Of a stretch of 62,102 bases of DNA, positions 1 to 8,196 are shown piece by piece. Source of the DNA: an uncultured Anaerococcus sp. (lineage in GTDB: Bacteria > Bacillota > Clostridia > Tissierellales > Peptoniphilaceae); assembly GCF_947253225.1 (NCBI RefSeq), contig NZ_CAMXYR010000002.1, forward strand, positions 1 to 62,102. The letters are read 5' to 3'. Each line of letters opens with the position of its first letter. Position 1 is the stretch's first letter. The notes beneath the pieces are model-generated. The model made no database searches, was not told the DNA's origin, and saw nothing but the letters and a program-made list of their open reading frames with translations. The position numbers were made by a program, and so were the translations under genes.

Positions 1-90
1 GAAAAACATAACTTCATCTACTTTTTCTATGCGATAAATGCTTAAATCAAGCCATCTATGGGTATGAATATACTAAAGATGGAGGAAGTT

Positions 91-1554
91 ATGCTACATA
101 AGAATGAAAAAAATAACACTGAACAAGTTCAAATGGTATCGGTAGAACAACTAGTCCCAAAAGATCACACATTAAGAAAAATAGACAAATACATAGACTT
201 TAACTTCATATACAATCTAGTAGAAGATAAATACTCACAAACAACAGGTAGACCAAGCATAGCCCCAGTAGTATTAATTAAACTTGTAATCCTGCAATAC
301 TTCTTCAACATAAACAGCATGAGACAAACAATAAGAGAGGTAGAAGTAAACCTAGCCTATCGTTGGTTCTTAGGCATAGACTTCTACGATAAAGTCCCAC
401 ACTTCTCAACCTTCGGAAAAAATTATGAAAGAAGATTTAAAAATACAGATATATTCAATCAAATATTTGAAAACATCCTAGACCAAGCAATGAGCCATGG
501 ATTTGTAGACACAAAAATACAATTTGTAGATTCAACTCATATAAAAGCCCACGCCAACAGACACAAAAGTCAAAAAGTAAAAATAAAGAAAAAAGTAAAA
601 TCATATCAAAGAAAACTAGAAAAAGAAGTAAACGAAGACAGAAACAACAATGGCAAAGATGACTTTGATTACCCAGATGGGGATATATTAGAAGAAAAAG
701 AAATAACCCAATCAACAACAGATCCAGAAAGTGGACTGTTTCATAAAGGAAATCACAAAGAAGTATTTGCCTACTCAATCCAAACATCATGTAATAAAAA
801 TAGCTGGATATTAGGATACAAAGCCTATCCAGGAAACCTACACGACTCCATAACCTTCCCATCATTCTTCAAAGAAAAACTAGAAAAATATAGGCCAGAA
901 AAAATAGTAATGGATGCAGGATACAAAATACCAGCAATAGCAAAAGAACTAATAGAAAAAGGAATAATGCCAGTCCTACCATATACAAGACCAAAAGGAA
1001 AAACTGATAAAGAATCATTCTATCCAAAACAATACAAATATGACCAAACAAACGACTGCTACATATGTCCAGAAAAGAAAATCCTACTCTACTCAACAAC
1101 AAACAGAGAAGGCTACAGAATATATCAAAGCAAGAAAAGTTTATGCGAAAACTGCCCATCTTTAAGTAAATGCACAAAAAGTAAAAGCAAAGTAAAAGTA
1201 ATAATTAGACATATCTGGCAAGGATACATAGCTTACTGTGAACGGTACAGACTAACTGATACAGGAAAAGCAGAATACAAACAAAGAAAAGAAAAAATAG
1301 AACGACAATTCGGAAGTGCAAAAGAATACCATAGCTTTAGATACACCAACATGATAGGCAAAGCAAAAATGAGTATGAAAGCAGCACTAACTTTTGCGTG
1401 CTTAAATATGAAAAAACTAGCAAAATTACTAGATAGATTAGAGGGAAATGGAGGTGATTTTCCTATATTTACTAAGATATTTACTCTATCATTTGAAAAT
1501 TCAATAAATTTACTAATAAAAACAGAAAGAGCGTCGACAGGCCCAATTTATTAG
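91..1554 (+). CDS. IS1182-family transposase
   Basis: DDE transposase of an insertion sequence, about 487 residues, the usual size for IS1182. The N-terminal DUF772-type domain (AYRWFLGIDFYDKVPHFSTF) is followed by the catalytic acidic residues in FVDSTHIKAHA, VMDAGYKIP and the glutamate of EKIERQFGSAKEYH. A cysteine-rich zinc-finger-like stretch (CYICPEKK, CENCPSLSKC) lies between them, as in this family. An in-frame ATG exists at 58, but GGAGG at 81-85 stands 5 nt before the ATG at 91, so I start there. The frame is intact, so the element may be active. The stop codon falls inside the loop of a hairpin at 1528-1572. The left end of the element lies near or before the window start and cannot be defined. 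Confidence 0.9.
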   Translation: MLHKNEKNNTEQVQMVSVEQLVPKDHTLRKIDKYIDFNFIYNLVEDKYSQTTGRPSIAPVVLIKLVILQYFFNINSMRQTIREVEVNLAYRWFLGIDFYDKVPHFSTFGKNYERRFKNTDIFNQIFENILDQAMSHGFVDTKIQFVDSTHIKAHANRHKSQKVKIKKKVKSYQRKLEKEVNEDRNNNGKDDFDYPDGDILEEKEITQSTTDPESGLFHKGNHKEVFAYSIQTSCNKNSWILGYKAYPGNLHDSITFPSFFKEKLEKYRPEKIVMDAGYKIPAIAKELIEKGIMPVLPYTRPKGKTDKESFYPKQYKYDQTNDCYICPEKKILLYSTTNREGYRIYQSKKSLCENCPSLSKCTKSKSKVKVIIRHIWQGYIAYCERYRLTDTGKAEYKQRKEKIERQFGSAKEYHSFRYTNMIGKAKMSMKAALTFACLNMKKLAKLLDRLEGNGGDFPIFTKIFTLSFENSINLLIKTERASTGPIY

Positions 1555-1572
1555 TGGGTTTGTCGACACTCT
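1528..1572. repeat. Inverted repeat at the 3' end of the IS
   Basis: Two 18-nt arms, AGAGCGTCGACAGGCCCA (1528-1545) and TGGGTTTGTCGACACTCT (1555-1572), pair with three mismatches or wobbles around a 9-nt loop that contains the transposase stop codon. It may act as the transposase terminator or be a transposition end structure. No matching copy is visible in the first 57 bases, so the IS borders are not proven. Confidence 0.6.
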
Positions 1573-1759
1573 GAAAACAAATTTTCTTTCTTCTTCTCAT
1601 AAATTAATCCTCTGTATAACTTATATTGAAACATATTATATCATAGTACTAATAAATGTAAAAGATATTCATAAATTTAAAGGTATAATTGAAACAAAAT
1701 CAATTAATCTTAAATTGACAAAACTTATCTTGAATATAAAATACACAGGAGGTAAGGCT

Positions 1760-2680
1760 ATGGCCAAGATAGACATAATAATCCCTGTTTACAATGGGGA
1801 AGATTTTATAGGTCAAACTATAAAATCAATAGAAGAAAATAATTTTGCTGATATTAATATTATCCTTGTTGACGATGGTTCTATTGACGGGACAGAATCG
1901 GCAATCTCTAAATTGAGAGAAAAATATGACAATATTTCATATTATAAAAAAGAAAATGCTGGAGTGTCTGCAGCTAGAAATTTTGCAATAGAAAGATCTA
2001 CCAGCCCTTATATATGTTTTTTGGATGCGGATGACCTTTATCATAAAGATTTTTTGCAAAAAATGTATGGGCAAATTAAATCTACAAATGCTGATACCTG
2101 CACATGTGGCTATTATAAGTTAATTGGACAGGAAACTAGGCCTATGAAAAGCGCCTTTAGCAAGAAAGATTTCCTGGTAAATTATCTAATCAGCAAAAAT
2201 AAACTTCATATCAGCAGTTTTCTAATAAAAAGAGAAGTGATCTTTGATAATAATATTCGTTTTGATGAATCTTCTTCCTATGGTGAAGATATAGAGTTTA
2301 TGACACATGTCATAAAATATTCAAGGGAAATTGAAATAGTCCCAGAATACTTGACCTACTATAGGATTGATTCTACTAGACCAACTCTGTCTACCTTTTC
2401 TTTGGATAAAATTAAATCCGATATAGATTTTTCAAATAGGCTAATAAACGATCAAAAGCTAAACTTAAGCCCAAGAGAAAAAGCCGCCGTAAATCATAAA
2501 CTTATTGCAAATATTGTAAGTAAATTGCTTTTAGGTCTTGACCTTGGTTATGACAAGGAGGAAATAAGAGATATTTATGAGGCTAATAAGTCAATAATTG
2601 CAAAGAAAAAAAATGCCTTCGGCCTAAGGTCAATTAAACTTATCTTAACAATTAATAAACTAAGAAATAAAATTGGGTAA
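1760..2680 (+). CDS. Family 2 glycosyltransferase
   Basis: Predicted membrane-associated inverting glycosyltransferase that moves a sugar from a nucleotide donor to a glycan or cell-surface acceptor; the acceptor is unknown. The GT-A fold begins at once (IDIIIPVYNGEDFIGQTI), followed by the nucleotide-binding VDDGSIDGT and the metal-binding LDADD (DxD) near residue 90. About 306 residues, normal for short GT2 enzymes. The start at 1760 has AGGAGG at 1747-1752; an upstream TTG at 1715 has none. The C-terminus is basic and leucine-rich. It sits between the IS and a broken CPBP gene, not in a recognisable polysaccharide cluster, so it looks like an orphan or transferred gene. Confidence 0.85.
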   Translation: MAKIDIIIPVYNGEDFIGQTIKSIEENNFADINIILVDDGSIDGTESAISKLREKYDNISYYKKENAGVSAARNFAIERSTSPYICFLDADDLYHKDFLQKMYGQIKSTNADTCTCGYYKLIGQETRPMKSAFSKKDFLVNYLISKNKLHISSFLIKREVIFDNNIRFDESSSYGEDIEFMTHVIKYSREIEIVPEYLTYYRIDSTRPTLSTFSLDKIKSDIDFSNRLINDQKLNLSPREKAAVNHKLIANIVSKLLLGLDLGYDKEEIRDIYEANKSIIAKKKNAFGLRSIKLILTINKLRNKIG

Positions 2681-2714
2681 TAGTAATCTAGGACTTAGTA
2701 AAAAAGGAGGAGAT

Positions 2715-3617
2715 ATGTTTTATAGAGACGAATCGATCAGAGAATGTAAGAGGGTGATGAAGGAGAGAAATCCTCTGGCATTCACAATTCATTTATTTAT
2801 CCTGATGATCTTAGAAATGTCTTTTTCTCATATCCTACTTAGATTGGTATCTAATCTTACAGGCAAGGGAGATTTTCTTATAGGAAAGTTATCGGAAAAT
2901 CACGAGTATGCCATGATTTTTAATCTTTGGTCTACTTTATTGGTAAGCCTTTTCGTGTATTTATTTGTAAAATTTTACCATAAGAGAAATCTCAAATCTC
3001 TGGGCCTTGAAGATGATAGGAATGGTGTATCTTACCTTAAGGGACTTCTAATAGGAAGTGGTATGCTTTGGATATCTTTCCTTTTTTCTTATCTATTATC
3101 TGGATTTAAAATTCGATTAAATATCCAAAATGTGGACTTAAAGATTTTTCTTTTGTTCGTAATTGGCTGGATCTTTCAAGGTTTCTAAGAAGAATTTATC
3201 ACAAGGTCTGTGCTAATGAATTATCTAGGTGCTCTTAAAAATCCAAAGACCGGAATTGTTGCCAATAGCTTGATCTTTGCAATCCTTCATGTAGGTAATT
3301 CTTACTTTAATCTCATAGCCTTTGTCAATATATTTTTGATGGCCTTGTATTTTCTATGCTTTTTTATATAGAAGATAGCATATATATCAGCCGCAGCCCA
3401 CAGCGTATGGAATTTCCTCCAAGGAAACTTTTTTGGAATTAATGTAAGCGGAATAATCACAAGCAAAAACACGATTTTCCTAAGCGAATCTGTAGGAAAT
3501 AAACTCATAAGTGGGGGAGGTTTTGGCATAGAAGCAAGCCTTGTAGTTTCAATAGTTGAGCTACTTGCCTTGTGCTTACTATATAATAAGGCGAGAAAAG
3601 TGAGTTTGGTCAGATAG
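2715..3617 (+). pseudogene. CPBP family intramembrane metalloprotease, broken by two in-frame stops
   Basis: One continuous frame of 300 codons reads as a CPBP (Abi/CAAX-like) membrane protease but carries TAA at 3186-3188 and TAG at 3369-3371. The family motifs survive in order: EEFITR directly after the first stop (the EExxxR motif), FAILHVGNS (FxxxH), and AAAHSVWNF plus a final transmembrane stretch after the second stop. No frameshift is needed to read through all of them. GGAGGAG at about 2706-2712 precedes the ATG at 2715. Products ending at 3188 would lack every catalytic residue, so the gene is most likely inactive. CPBP proteins often lie in bacteriocin-immunity or surface-protein loci; nothing here shows its former role. 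Confidence 0.8.
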
Positions 3618-3618
3618 A

Positions 3619-3646
3619 AAAACCAGGGTCTATGCCCTGGCCTTTT
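3619..3646. terminator. Bidirectional intrinsic terminator
   Basis: CCAGGG (3623-3628) and CCCTGG (3635-3640) form a hairpin with a T tract on the plus side (CCTTTT) and a better one (TTTTT) on the minus side. It separates the CPBP remnant from pgi, which converge. Confidence 0.75.
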
Positions 3647-3653
3647 AAATTAT

Positions 3654-4934
3654 TTATTTATTTTCGTATCCTGGTTTTCCGAGTAGTTTGAACATTTGTC
3701 CCTTGTACTCTTCAACACCTGGTTGGTTGAAAGGATTTACCCCGAGCATATAGCCAGAAACTCCTACTGCTATTTCAAAGAAGTAGAATAGTTTGGCGAT
3801 TTCTTTGGCATCAACCTTATCCATGATTATTCTGATGTTTGGAACATTTCCCTTAACGTGAGCAATAGTTGTTCCTTCCATAGCTTGTTTGTTTACAAAA
3901 CTCATGGTTTTGCCTGCTAGATAGTTAAGACCATCTAGGTTATCCTTATCTTCATTGATGACTAGATCTCTTTCTTGGTTTTCAACTTCGATTACAGTTT
4001 CAAAGAGGTTTCTCTTACCATCTTGAATCATTTGACCAACAGAGTGAAGGTCGGTTGTGTTATTTACTGAAACTGGGAAGATACCCTTGCCGTCTTTTCC
4101 TTCACTTTCGGCAAAAAGTTGCTTCCACCATTCAGCTATATACCTTAATTTAGCTTCATAGTTTACAAGAACTTCTATATCTTTGCCATCCTCATGGAGC
4201 ATATTTCTAATCGCTGCATATTTGATAGCTGGATTATCGAAAGATTTCTCAGTGTATATGTCTCTACCTTCCTTAAAGCCTTCCATAAAGGCGTCAATAT
4301 CAATGCCTGCTGCTGCGAGAGGGAGTAGACCTACGGCAGATATTACAGAAAATCTTCCTCCAATATCGTCAGGGACTACAAAAGTTTCGTATCCTTCAGC
4401 ATCTGCGAGTTCCTTGAGAGCTCCCTTAGCTTTATCAGTTGTAGCATAAATTCTCTTTCTAGCTTCCTCTTTGCCATATTTTTCCTCGATGGCTTCTTTT
4501 AAAAATCTAAAGGCAATAGCTGGCTCTGTAGTTGTACCAGACTTTGAAATTACATTTAATGAATAATCCTTATCCTTTAGAAAATCTAAAAGTTCAGAGA
4601 GATATTGACCAGAAATTTGGTTGCCTGCATAGATTAATTTAACTTTTCTATCAGAGGCAAAGTAAGAATCACAAGCCACATCACAAGCCTTAATGCCAAG
4701 GTAGGAGCCACCAATACCAATTGAAACCAAAACATCAGAATTTTCGTTAATTCTTTTAGCTGCTTCCTTAATTCTTACAAATTCTTCCTTATCGTAGTCT
4801 ATAGGTCTGTCAATCCAGCCAAGAAAGTCATTTCCCTCACCACCTTTAGTCATGAGAGTTTCAAAAGAAGTCATAGCCTTTTCTTCGTAGCTATTTAAGT
4901 TATCTAGGTTTACCTTAGTAAAATCTATTTTCAT
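3654..4934 (-). CDS. pgi: Glucose-6-phosphate isomerase
   Basis: Interconverts glucose-6-phosphate and fructose-6-phosphate in cytoplasmic glycolysis. 426 residues, close to the short (about 450) Firmicutes form. Visible are the sugar-phosphate-binding GIGGSYLG near residue 73, the SKSGTTTEPA loop, the family signature GGRFSVISAVGLLP and the C-terminal NPFNQPGVEEYK carrying the conserved lysine region. The start at 4934 has AGGAGGAG just upstream on the minus strand, and a minus-strand -10 TATAAT lies at 4960-4965 with only a weak -35. It is transcribed alone, with a bidirectional terminator after it. Fructose-6-phosphate made by the NagB encoded nearby is its natural partner substrate. Confidence 0.97.
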   Translation of the reverse strand: MKIDFTKVNLDNLNSYEEKAMTSFETLMTKGGEGNDFLGWIDRPIDYDKEEFVRIKEAAKRINENSDVLVSIGIGGSYLGIKACDVACDSYFASDRKVKLIYAGNQISGQYLSELLDFLKDKDYSLNVISKSGTTTEPAIAFRFLKEAIEEKYGKEEARKRIYATTDKAKGALKELADAEGYETFVVPDDIGGRFSVISAVGLLPLAAAGIDIDAFMEGFKEGRDIYTEKSFDNPAIKYAAIRNMLHEDGKDIEVLVNYEAKLRYIAEWWKQLFAESEGKDGKGIFPVSVNNTTDLHSVGQMIQDGKRNLFETVIEVENQERDLVINEDKDNLDGLNYLAGKTMSFVNKQAMEGTTIAHVKGNVPNIRIIMDKVDAKEIAKLFYFFEIAVGVSGYMLGVNPFNQPGVEEYKGQMFKLLGKPGYENK

Positions 4935-5251
4935 ATTCTCCTCCTAATTTTACATAACTATTATACCCGATAAAATTATTTTCCATTAACAAATAAATAT
5001 GCAAGACCTAACAATTTTGTTAAATAAAAAATAAAGAAGTCCCTAGTAGAAATATTGCTATTAAAAAATTTTAAAGATGAAATAAAATATTTAAAATCAG
5101 CCATAAAAAAGTTTTAAATGAGAAAATGATAATGATTATATCTATCATATTTAGAATGATAAAAACTTTAGAATCATTCTTGACAAATGAAAATATAAAT
5201 AATATAATATGAATATCAGATGAAACGTGGAATATAAAAAGGAGATTACAT
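4935..5251. promoter_or_regulatory. Divergent intergenic region between pgi and rubrerythrin
   Basis: 317 bp with no gene. On the minus side lies the pgi -10 (4960-4965). On the plus side lie a Fur/PerR-like box, a second inverted repeat and the rubrerythrin promoter (separate entry). The central 5000-5120 is A+T-rich with nothing further recognised. Confidence 0.6.
5128..5208 (+). promoter_or_regulatory. Rubrerythrin promoter with Fur/PerR-like box and second inverted repeat
   Basis: TTGACA (5180-5185), a 17-nt spacer and TATAAT (5203-5208) form a near-perfect sigma-A promoter. Upstream, GATAATGATTATATCTATC (5128-5146) matches the classical 19-bp Fur box at 16 positions, and PerR boxes are similar. 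AGAATGAT (5153-5160) and ATCATTCT (5173-5180) form an 8-bp inverted repeat whose right arm touches the -35. Repression by a Fur-family metal or peroxide sensor is inferred; the regulator is not in this window. Confidence 0.75.
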
Positions 5252-5842
5252 ATGACATTAAAAGGAACAAAAACAGCACAAAATCTTATTACATCATTCG
5301 CAGGTGAAAGCCAAGCTACAATGAGATACAGATATTCTGCAAAAGTTGCTAAAAAAGAAGGCTACCAACAAATCGCAGCTATCTTTGAAGAAACAGCAAG
5401 AAACGAAATTGAGCATGCTGAAAGATTTTACAAATTCTTAAAAGAAGAATTCAAACTTGAAGCTATAGAATTAAACCCAGACTATACAGCATTTCCAGTT
5501 ATCTTCCATGATACCCTAACAAACCTACAAGGCGCTATTGAAGGCGAAAACGAAGAATGTGAAGATATGTATCCATCATTTGCTGATGTAGCTGAAGAAG
5601 AAGGATTTGATGAAATCGCTAGAGCATTTAGAAACATCGCAATCGCTGAAGGTGCTCACAGAGATAGATACCAAAAACTACACGATAATGTAGCTAATGG
5701 AAAAGTATTTGAAAAAGACGAAAAAGTTATTTGGAAATGTGGAAACTGTGGTTTCCTTTATGAAGGAAAAACAGCTCCAAAGATTTGTCCAGCTTGTCTT
5801 CACAAACAAGAATGGTTTGAAGTTGCTAACTTCAACTATTAA
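5252..5842 (+). CDS. rbr: Rubrerythrin
   Basis: Non-haem di-iron peroxidase that reduces hydrogen peroxide to water in anaerobes, taking electrons from NAD(P)H through rubredoxin-type partners. 196 residues, the standard size. The ferritin-like four-helix domain supplies the carboxylate and histidine ligands (GESQATMRY, EETARNEIEHAERF, RNIAIAEGAHRDRY), and a C-terminal rubredoxin domain carries CGNCGF and CPACLH for the Fe(Cys)4 site. GGAG precedes the ATG by 8 nt. It is a single gene with its own strong promoter, Fur/PerR-like boxes and terminator, which agrees with peroxide control seen for rubrerythrins elsewhere. Confidence 0.97.
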   Translation: MTLKGTKTAQNLITSFAGESQATMRYRYSAKVAKKEGYQQIAAIFEETARNEIEHAERFYKFLKEEFKLEAIELNPDYTAFPVIFHDTLTNLQGAIEGENEECEDMYPSFADVAEEEGFDEIARAFRNIAIAEGAHRDRYQKLHDNVANGKVFEKDEKVIWKCGNCGFLYEGKTAPKICPACLHKQEWFEVANFNY

Positions 5843-5852
5843 TAAAAACTTA

Positions 5853-5876
5853 CCAGAGCCTAGGCTCTGGTTTTTT
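5853..5876 (+). terminator. Rubrerythrin terminator
   Basis: CCAGAGCC and GGCTCTGG form a nearly loopless palindrome (5853-5870) followed by TTTTTT. Confidence 0.9.
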
Positions 5877-5913
5877 GTGTCCAAATTTAGAAATTGTTGC
5901 AGAAGCATGAAAG

Positions 5914-5974
5914 TTCTTTCAATCTGCCATTATTTTACTGAAAGAATAGAAGTTTTTTATTCAACCTGTATAAT
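5914..5974 (+). promoter_or_regulatory. nagB upstream inverted repeat and -10
   Basis: TTCTTTCA (5914-5921) and TGAAAGAA (5939-5946) form an 8-bp inverted repeat, followed by TATAAT at 5969-5974. No good -35 lies at the right distance, so the inverted repeat may be a regulator site. Which regulator (for example a GntR- or LacI-type amino-sugar regulator) cannot be told. Confidence 0.4.
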
Positions 5975-6007
5975 CTAAGTAAACGATTTATTATGTGAGG
6001 AGTAGAT

Positions 6008-6730
6008 ATGAAAGTTATTGTATGCAAAGATTATGATGATATGAGCAAGAAAGCAGCGGATTTAGTTATTTCTAATATTATAGAAAAACCACAAATTAAA
6101 TTAGGTCTTGCAACAGGCTCTTCTCCAATAGGACTTTATGAAAACCTAATCAAGGCAAATGATGAGGGAGAGATTAGCTTTAGATATGCAAAATCAGTAA
6201 ATCTTGACGAATATGTTGGTATAAGTGCGGATAATGACCAATCTTATAAGTACTTCATGAAGAAAAATTTCTTTGACCATGTATCATTTAATGAAGGAGC
6301 GAATATTTTGCCATCCGCCCCTGAAAATGACGAAAAATATGCCAAAGACTATGACAAGATTCTCGATGAATTTGGACAAAGAGATATTCAAATTCTCGGT
6401 ATCGGAGAAAATGGCCACATTGCCTTTAATGAACCTGCTGATAAATTGAATAGGAGAACATCTATAGTAAAATTATCAGAAAGCACTATTGAGGCAAATT
6501 CAAGATTTTTTGCCAGTGAAGAAGATGTACCTAGATATGCTATCTCTATGGGTCTTTCTGATATTTTTAATGCAAGAACTATAATTCTTCTTGCTAATGG
6601 CAAGAAAAAACATGAGGCAGTAAAAAAACTTATTGTGGGAACAAGTATTGATCCTCATCTCCCAGCAAGTTTTCTTGCCCTTCATCCAAATGTATATATC
6701 TATGTAGATGAAGAAGCCTATAGGGGATAA
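6008..6730 (+). CDS. nagB: Glucosamine-6-phosphate deaminase
   Basis: Converts glucosamine-6-phosphate to fructose-6-phosphate and ammonia, the step that brings amino sugars into glycolysis. 240 residues, as usual for NagB. Family motifs are clear: GLATGSSPIGLYENLI near the start, VNLDEYVGIS with catalytic aspartates, GIGENGHIAFNEP, and HLPASFL near the end. GTGAGGAG precedes the ATG. No nagA lies beside it, so the acetylated branch must be encoded elsewhere. A BadF-type sugar kinase at 37355 and IIA-Glc at 40734 may belong to the same sugar economy. Confidence 0.96.
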   Translation: MKVIVCKDYDDMSKKAADLVISNIIEKPQIKLGLATGSSPIGLYENLIKANDEGEISFRYAKSVNLDEYVGISADNDQSYKYFMKKNFFDHVSFNEGANILPSAPENDEKYAKDYDKILDEFGQRDIQILGIGENGHIAFNEPADKLNRRTSIVKLSESTIEANSRFFASEEDVPRYAISMGLSDIFNARTIILLANGKKKHEAVKKLIVGTSIDPHLPASFLALHPNVYIYVDEEAYRG

Positions 6731-6737
6731 AAATTAG

Positions 6738-6763
6738 CCAGACTTAGGGTCTGGTGTTTTTTT
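6738..6763 (+). terminator. nagB terminator
   Basis: CCAGAC (6738-6743) and GTCTGG (6749-6754) pair around TTAGG and are followed by TGTTTTTTT. The next promoter starts only 9 bp later. Confidence 0.88.
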
Positions 6764-6771
6764 GTCTAGTA

Positions 6772-6821
6772 TTGACAAAAATACTTGTCAATTATATAAT
6801 AATGACAAAGATACTTGTCAT
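6772..6821 (+). promoter_or_regulatory. XRE operon promoter overlapped by two 20-bp palindromes
   Basis: TTGACA (6772-6777), a 17-nt spacer and TATAAT (6795-6800) form the promoter. TTGACAAAAATACTTGTCAA (6772-6791) covers the -35 and spacer, and ATGACAAAGATACTTGTCAT (6802-6821) covers the start site. Both are near-perfect palindromes built on TGACAA/TTGTCA, with centres exactly 30 bp apart, about three helical turns. This is what an autorepressing HTH dimer pair would use. Confidence 0.8.
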
Positions 6822-6834
6822 AAAGGAGGAAGAT

Positions 6835-7053
6835 TTGCTATTAAAAAATAAACTCGCCGAATTTAGAAAGGAGAAAAATATTAATCAGACAGACTTGGGA
6901 AAAAGAATTGGAGTTTCAAGGCAGACCATAAGCCTTATAGAAAGAGGAGACTACAACCCCTCTGTAATGGTAGCCCTAAGTCTTGCTAAAGTTTTTAGTG
7001 TTAACGTTGAGGATATTTTTTCTTTGGAGGATGATTATGAAAAAGCTCTTTAA
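6835..7053 (+). CDS. XRE-family transcriptional regulator
   Basis: A 72-residue single-domain DNA-binding protein of the Cro/XRE (HTH_3) type. The helix-turn-helix runs through NQTDLGKRIGVSRQTISLIERGDYNPS, with the typical AKVFSVNVEDIF tail. It resembles the small YozG-like regulators paired with membrane proteins. I start at TTG 6835 because AAAGGAGGA (6822-6830) lies directly before it and the protein then begins LLKNKLAEFR, as family members do; an ATG at 6802 lies inside the second operator and has no ribosome site. It overlaps the following DUF3169 gene by 17 bp. The two palindromes in its promoter suggest autoregulation. Confidence 0.88.
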   Translation: MLLKNKLAEFRKEKNINQTDLGKRIGVSRQTISLIERGDYNPSVMVALSLAKVFSVNVEDIFSLEDDYEKAL

Positions 7054-7744
7054 TAAACGATTTTTGAAAATTATGGTGGTTGGAATTGCAACAGGAATAG
7101 TGCTAAAAGTATTTTTAAATAAAGAAATTCTTGAGAATGTTGGGGATGCTGTAAGAAAATCCTACCTTGCCAGTTCCTTTTACTTGGTTATGGCAAGCAT
7201 GATTTTAAGCCTAATCACATCATATATTTTTTATAGAAAAAGTCTAGCTTTGGTTGAAGATGGTCTAAAGGGTGATGGTTTGATTGAAACAAAGTATACA
7301 AACTTTAGCCTTAGAACAAGAGATTTGGGCATATTTATAACATTTGTACTTTTCTCAGGCCTTATACTTTCAATAAACCTTGAAGGTGGGGTGAATGATG
7401 GAAATATCCTAAGGTTAATTGTAGGTGTTCTCACTTTCGGGATTTTTATCTACTTATCATCTGTAATTCTTGACAAAAATTATTTGCTAATTCAAAAAAT
7501 TGAGCCAAATAGAAAGGCTGATAGCCTAGACTTGAACTTTAATGAGAAGTTTATAGAAGAATCTGATGAAAGAGTGAGAGCTGAGTATTATAAAAAAGGC
7601 TACAAGGGTTACCAAAGGATGCTTCTTGCAAACTTCATAATGCTAGCTATAATTTGCCTCTTCTCCTTTGAGCTTGACCTTGGGATTCTTAGTCCAATAC
7701 TCCTTGGGATATCTTCACTTGTAGGTATAGTAGCAGCAAAATAA
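7037..7744 (+). CDS. DUF3169-like membrane protein
   Basis: About 235 residues with hydrophobic segments near residues 12-28, 45-65, 95-115 and 125-145 and two more at the C-terminus (ANFIMLAIICLFSFEL, SPILLGISSLVGIVAAK). The cytoplasmic ESDERVRAEYYKKGYKGYQ stretch resembles DUF3169 proteins, which are usually encoded right after a small XRE regulator, as here. Function is unknown; it may be a membrane stress or antimicrobial-response protein. The start at 7037 follows TGGAGG (7025-7030) and overlaps the XRE gene, so the two are translationally coupled. The DUF assignment is from memory of the family and should be read as likely. Confidence 0.7.
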   Translation: MKKLFNKRFLKIMVVGIATGIVLKVFLNKEILENVGDAVRKSYLASSFYLVMASMILSLITSYIFYRKSLALVEDGLKGDGLIETKYTNFSLRTRDLGIFITFVLFSGLILSINLEGGVNDGNILRLIVGVLTFGIFIYLSSVILDKNYLLIQKIEPNRKADSLDLNFNEKFIEESDERVRAEYYKKGYKGYQRMLLANFIMLAIICLFSFELDLGILSPILLGISSLVGIVAAK

Positions 7745-7764
7745 GCCCGAGCAATCGGGCTTTT
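7745..7764. terminator. Terminator between converging operons
   Basis: GCCCGA (7745-7750) and TCGGGC (7755-7760) with loop GCAA, followed by TTTT. It ends the XRE/DUF3169 unit and touches the stop codon of the converging DUF3021 gene. Confidence 0.8.
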
Positions 7765-8188
7765 AGAGCTTTTTGTTAATCTCGTTAATCATCTTTTTTT
7801 CGTAGATATAAATGCAAAAGCTAATTAATAAGTAAATTATAACAAAACTTGCGAAGGCAAAGATTATTGTACTATTGTAGGAAAACCAGCTTAGGTATAA
7901 TCCTGCAAAGACAAAATATATTGCCAGTATCAGAAAGTGGATGGCGTGATTTAGATAAATTGACCTAGTCTTATTCTTTAAAATCATGCCAGAAAGGACT
8001 GATATCACACCAAAGCCTCCATAAACTAAGCATTGGATTATTTTTGCATGACCAGCGCCTACGCTTGCTACAAAGTCAGGCACACCTACAATATCAGCTC
8101 CAACTAGTATGGATATAAAAGCTTCAATTAAAGCTCCAATACCAACTCCTGCCAAAAAACCAACTACTAAATCTTTAAAAGTTTTCAT
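7763..8188 (-). CDS. DUF3021 family membrane protein
   Basis: 141 residues with four transmembrane segments (FLAGVGIGALIEAFISILVG, a second around residues 50-68, LILAIYFVFAGLYLSW, and FAFASFVIIYLLISFCIYIY). DUF3021 proteins are typically encoded next to a LytTR regulator and modulate it at the membrane. That regulator gene lies immediately upstream, 8 bp away, so the pair forms one minus-strand operon. AGGAGG stands just before the ATG. The signal it senses is not known. Confidence 0.8.
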   Translation of the reverse strand: MKTFKDLVVGFLAGVGIGALIEAFISILVGADIVGVPDFVASVGAGHAKIIQCLVYGGFGVISVLSGMILKNKTRSIYLNHAIHFLILAIYFVFAGLYLSWFSYNSTIIFAFASFVIIYLLISFCIYIYEKKMINEINKKL

Positions 8189-8196
8189 ATATCCTC

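Noticed and set aside
455..1177. Minus-strand open frames inside the transposase gene
   Set aside because: Low-complexity Leu/Phe/Cys-rich products without ribosome sites; the plus frame has full DDE motifs.
1715..1742. TTGACA with TAAAAT before the glycosyltransferase
   Set aside because: The transcript would start inside the ribosome binding site at 1747-1752, leaving no usable leader; it is probably a chance match in A+T-rich DNA.
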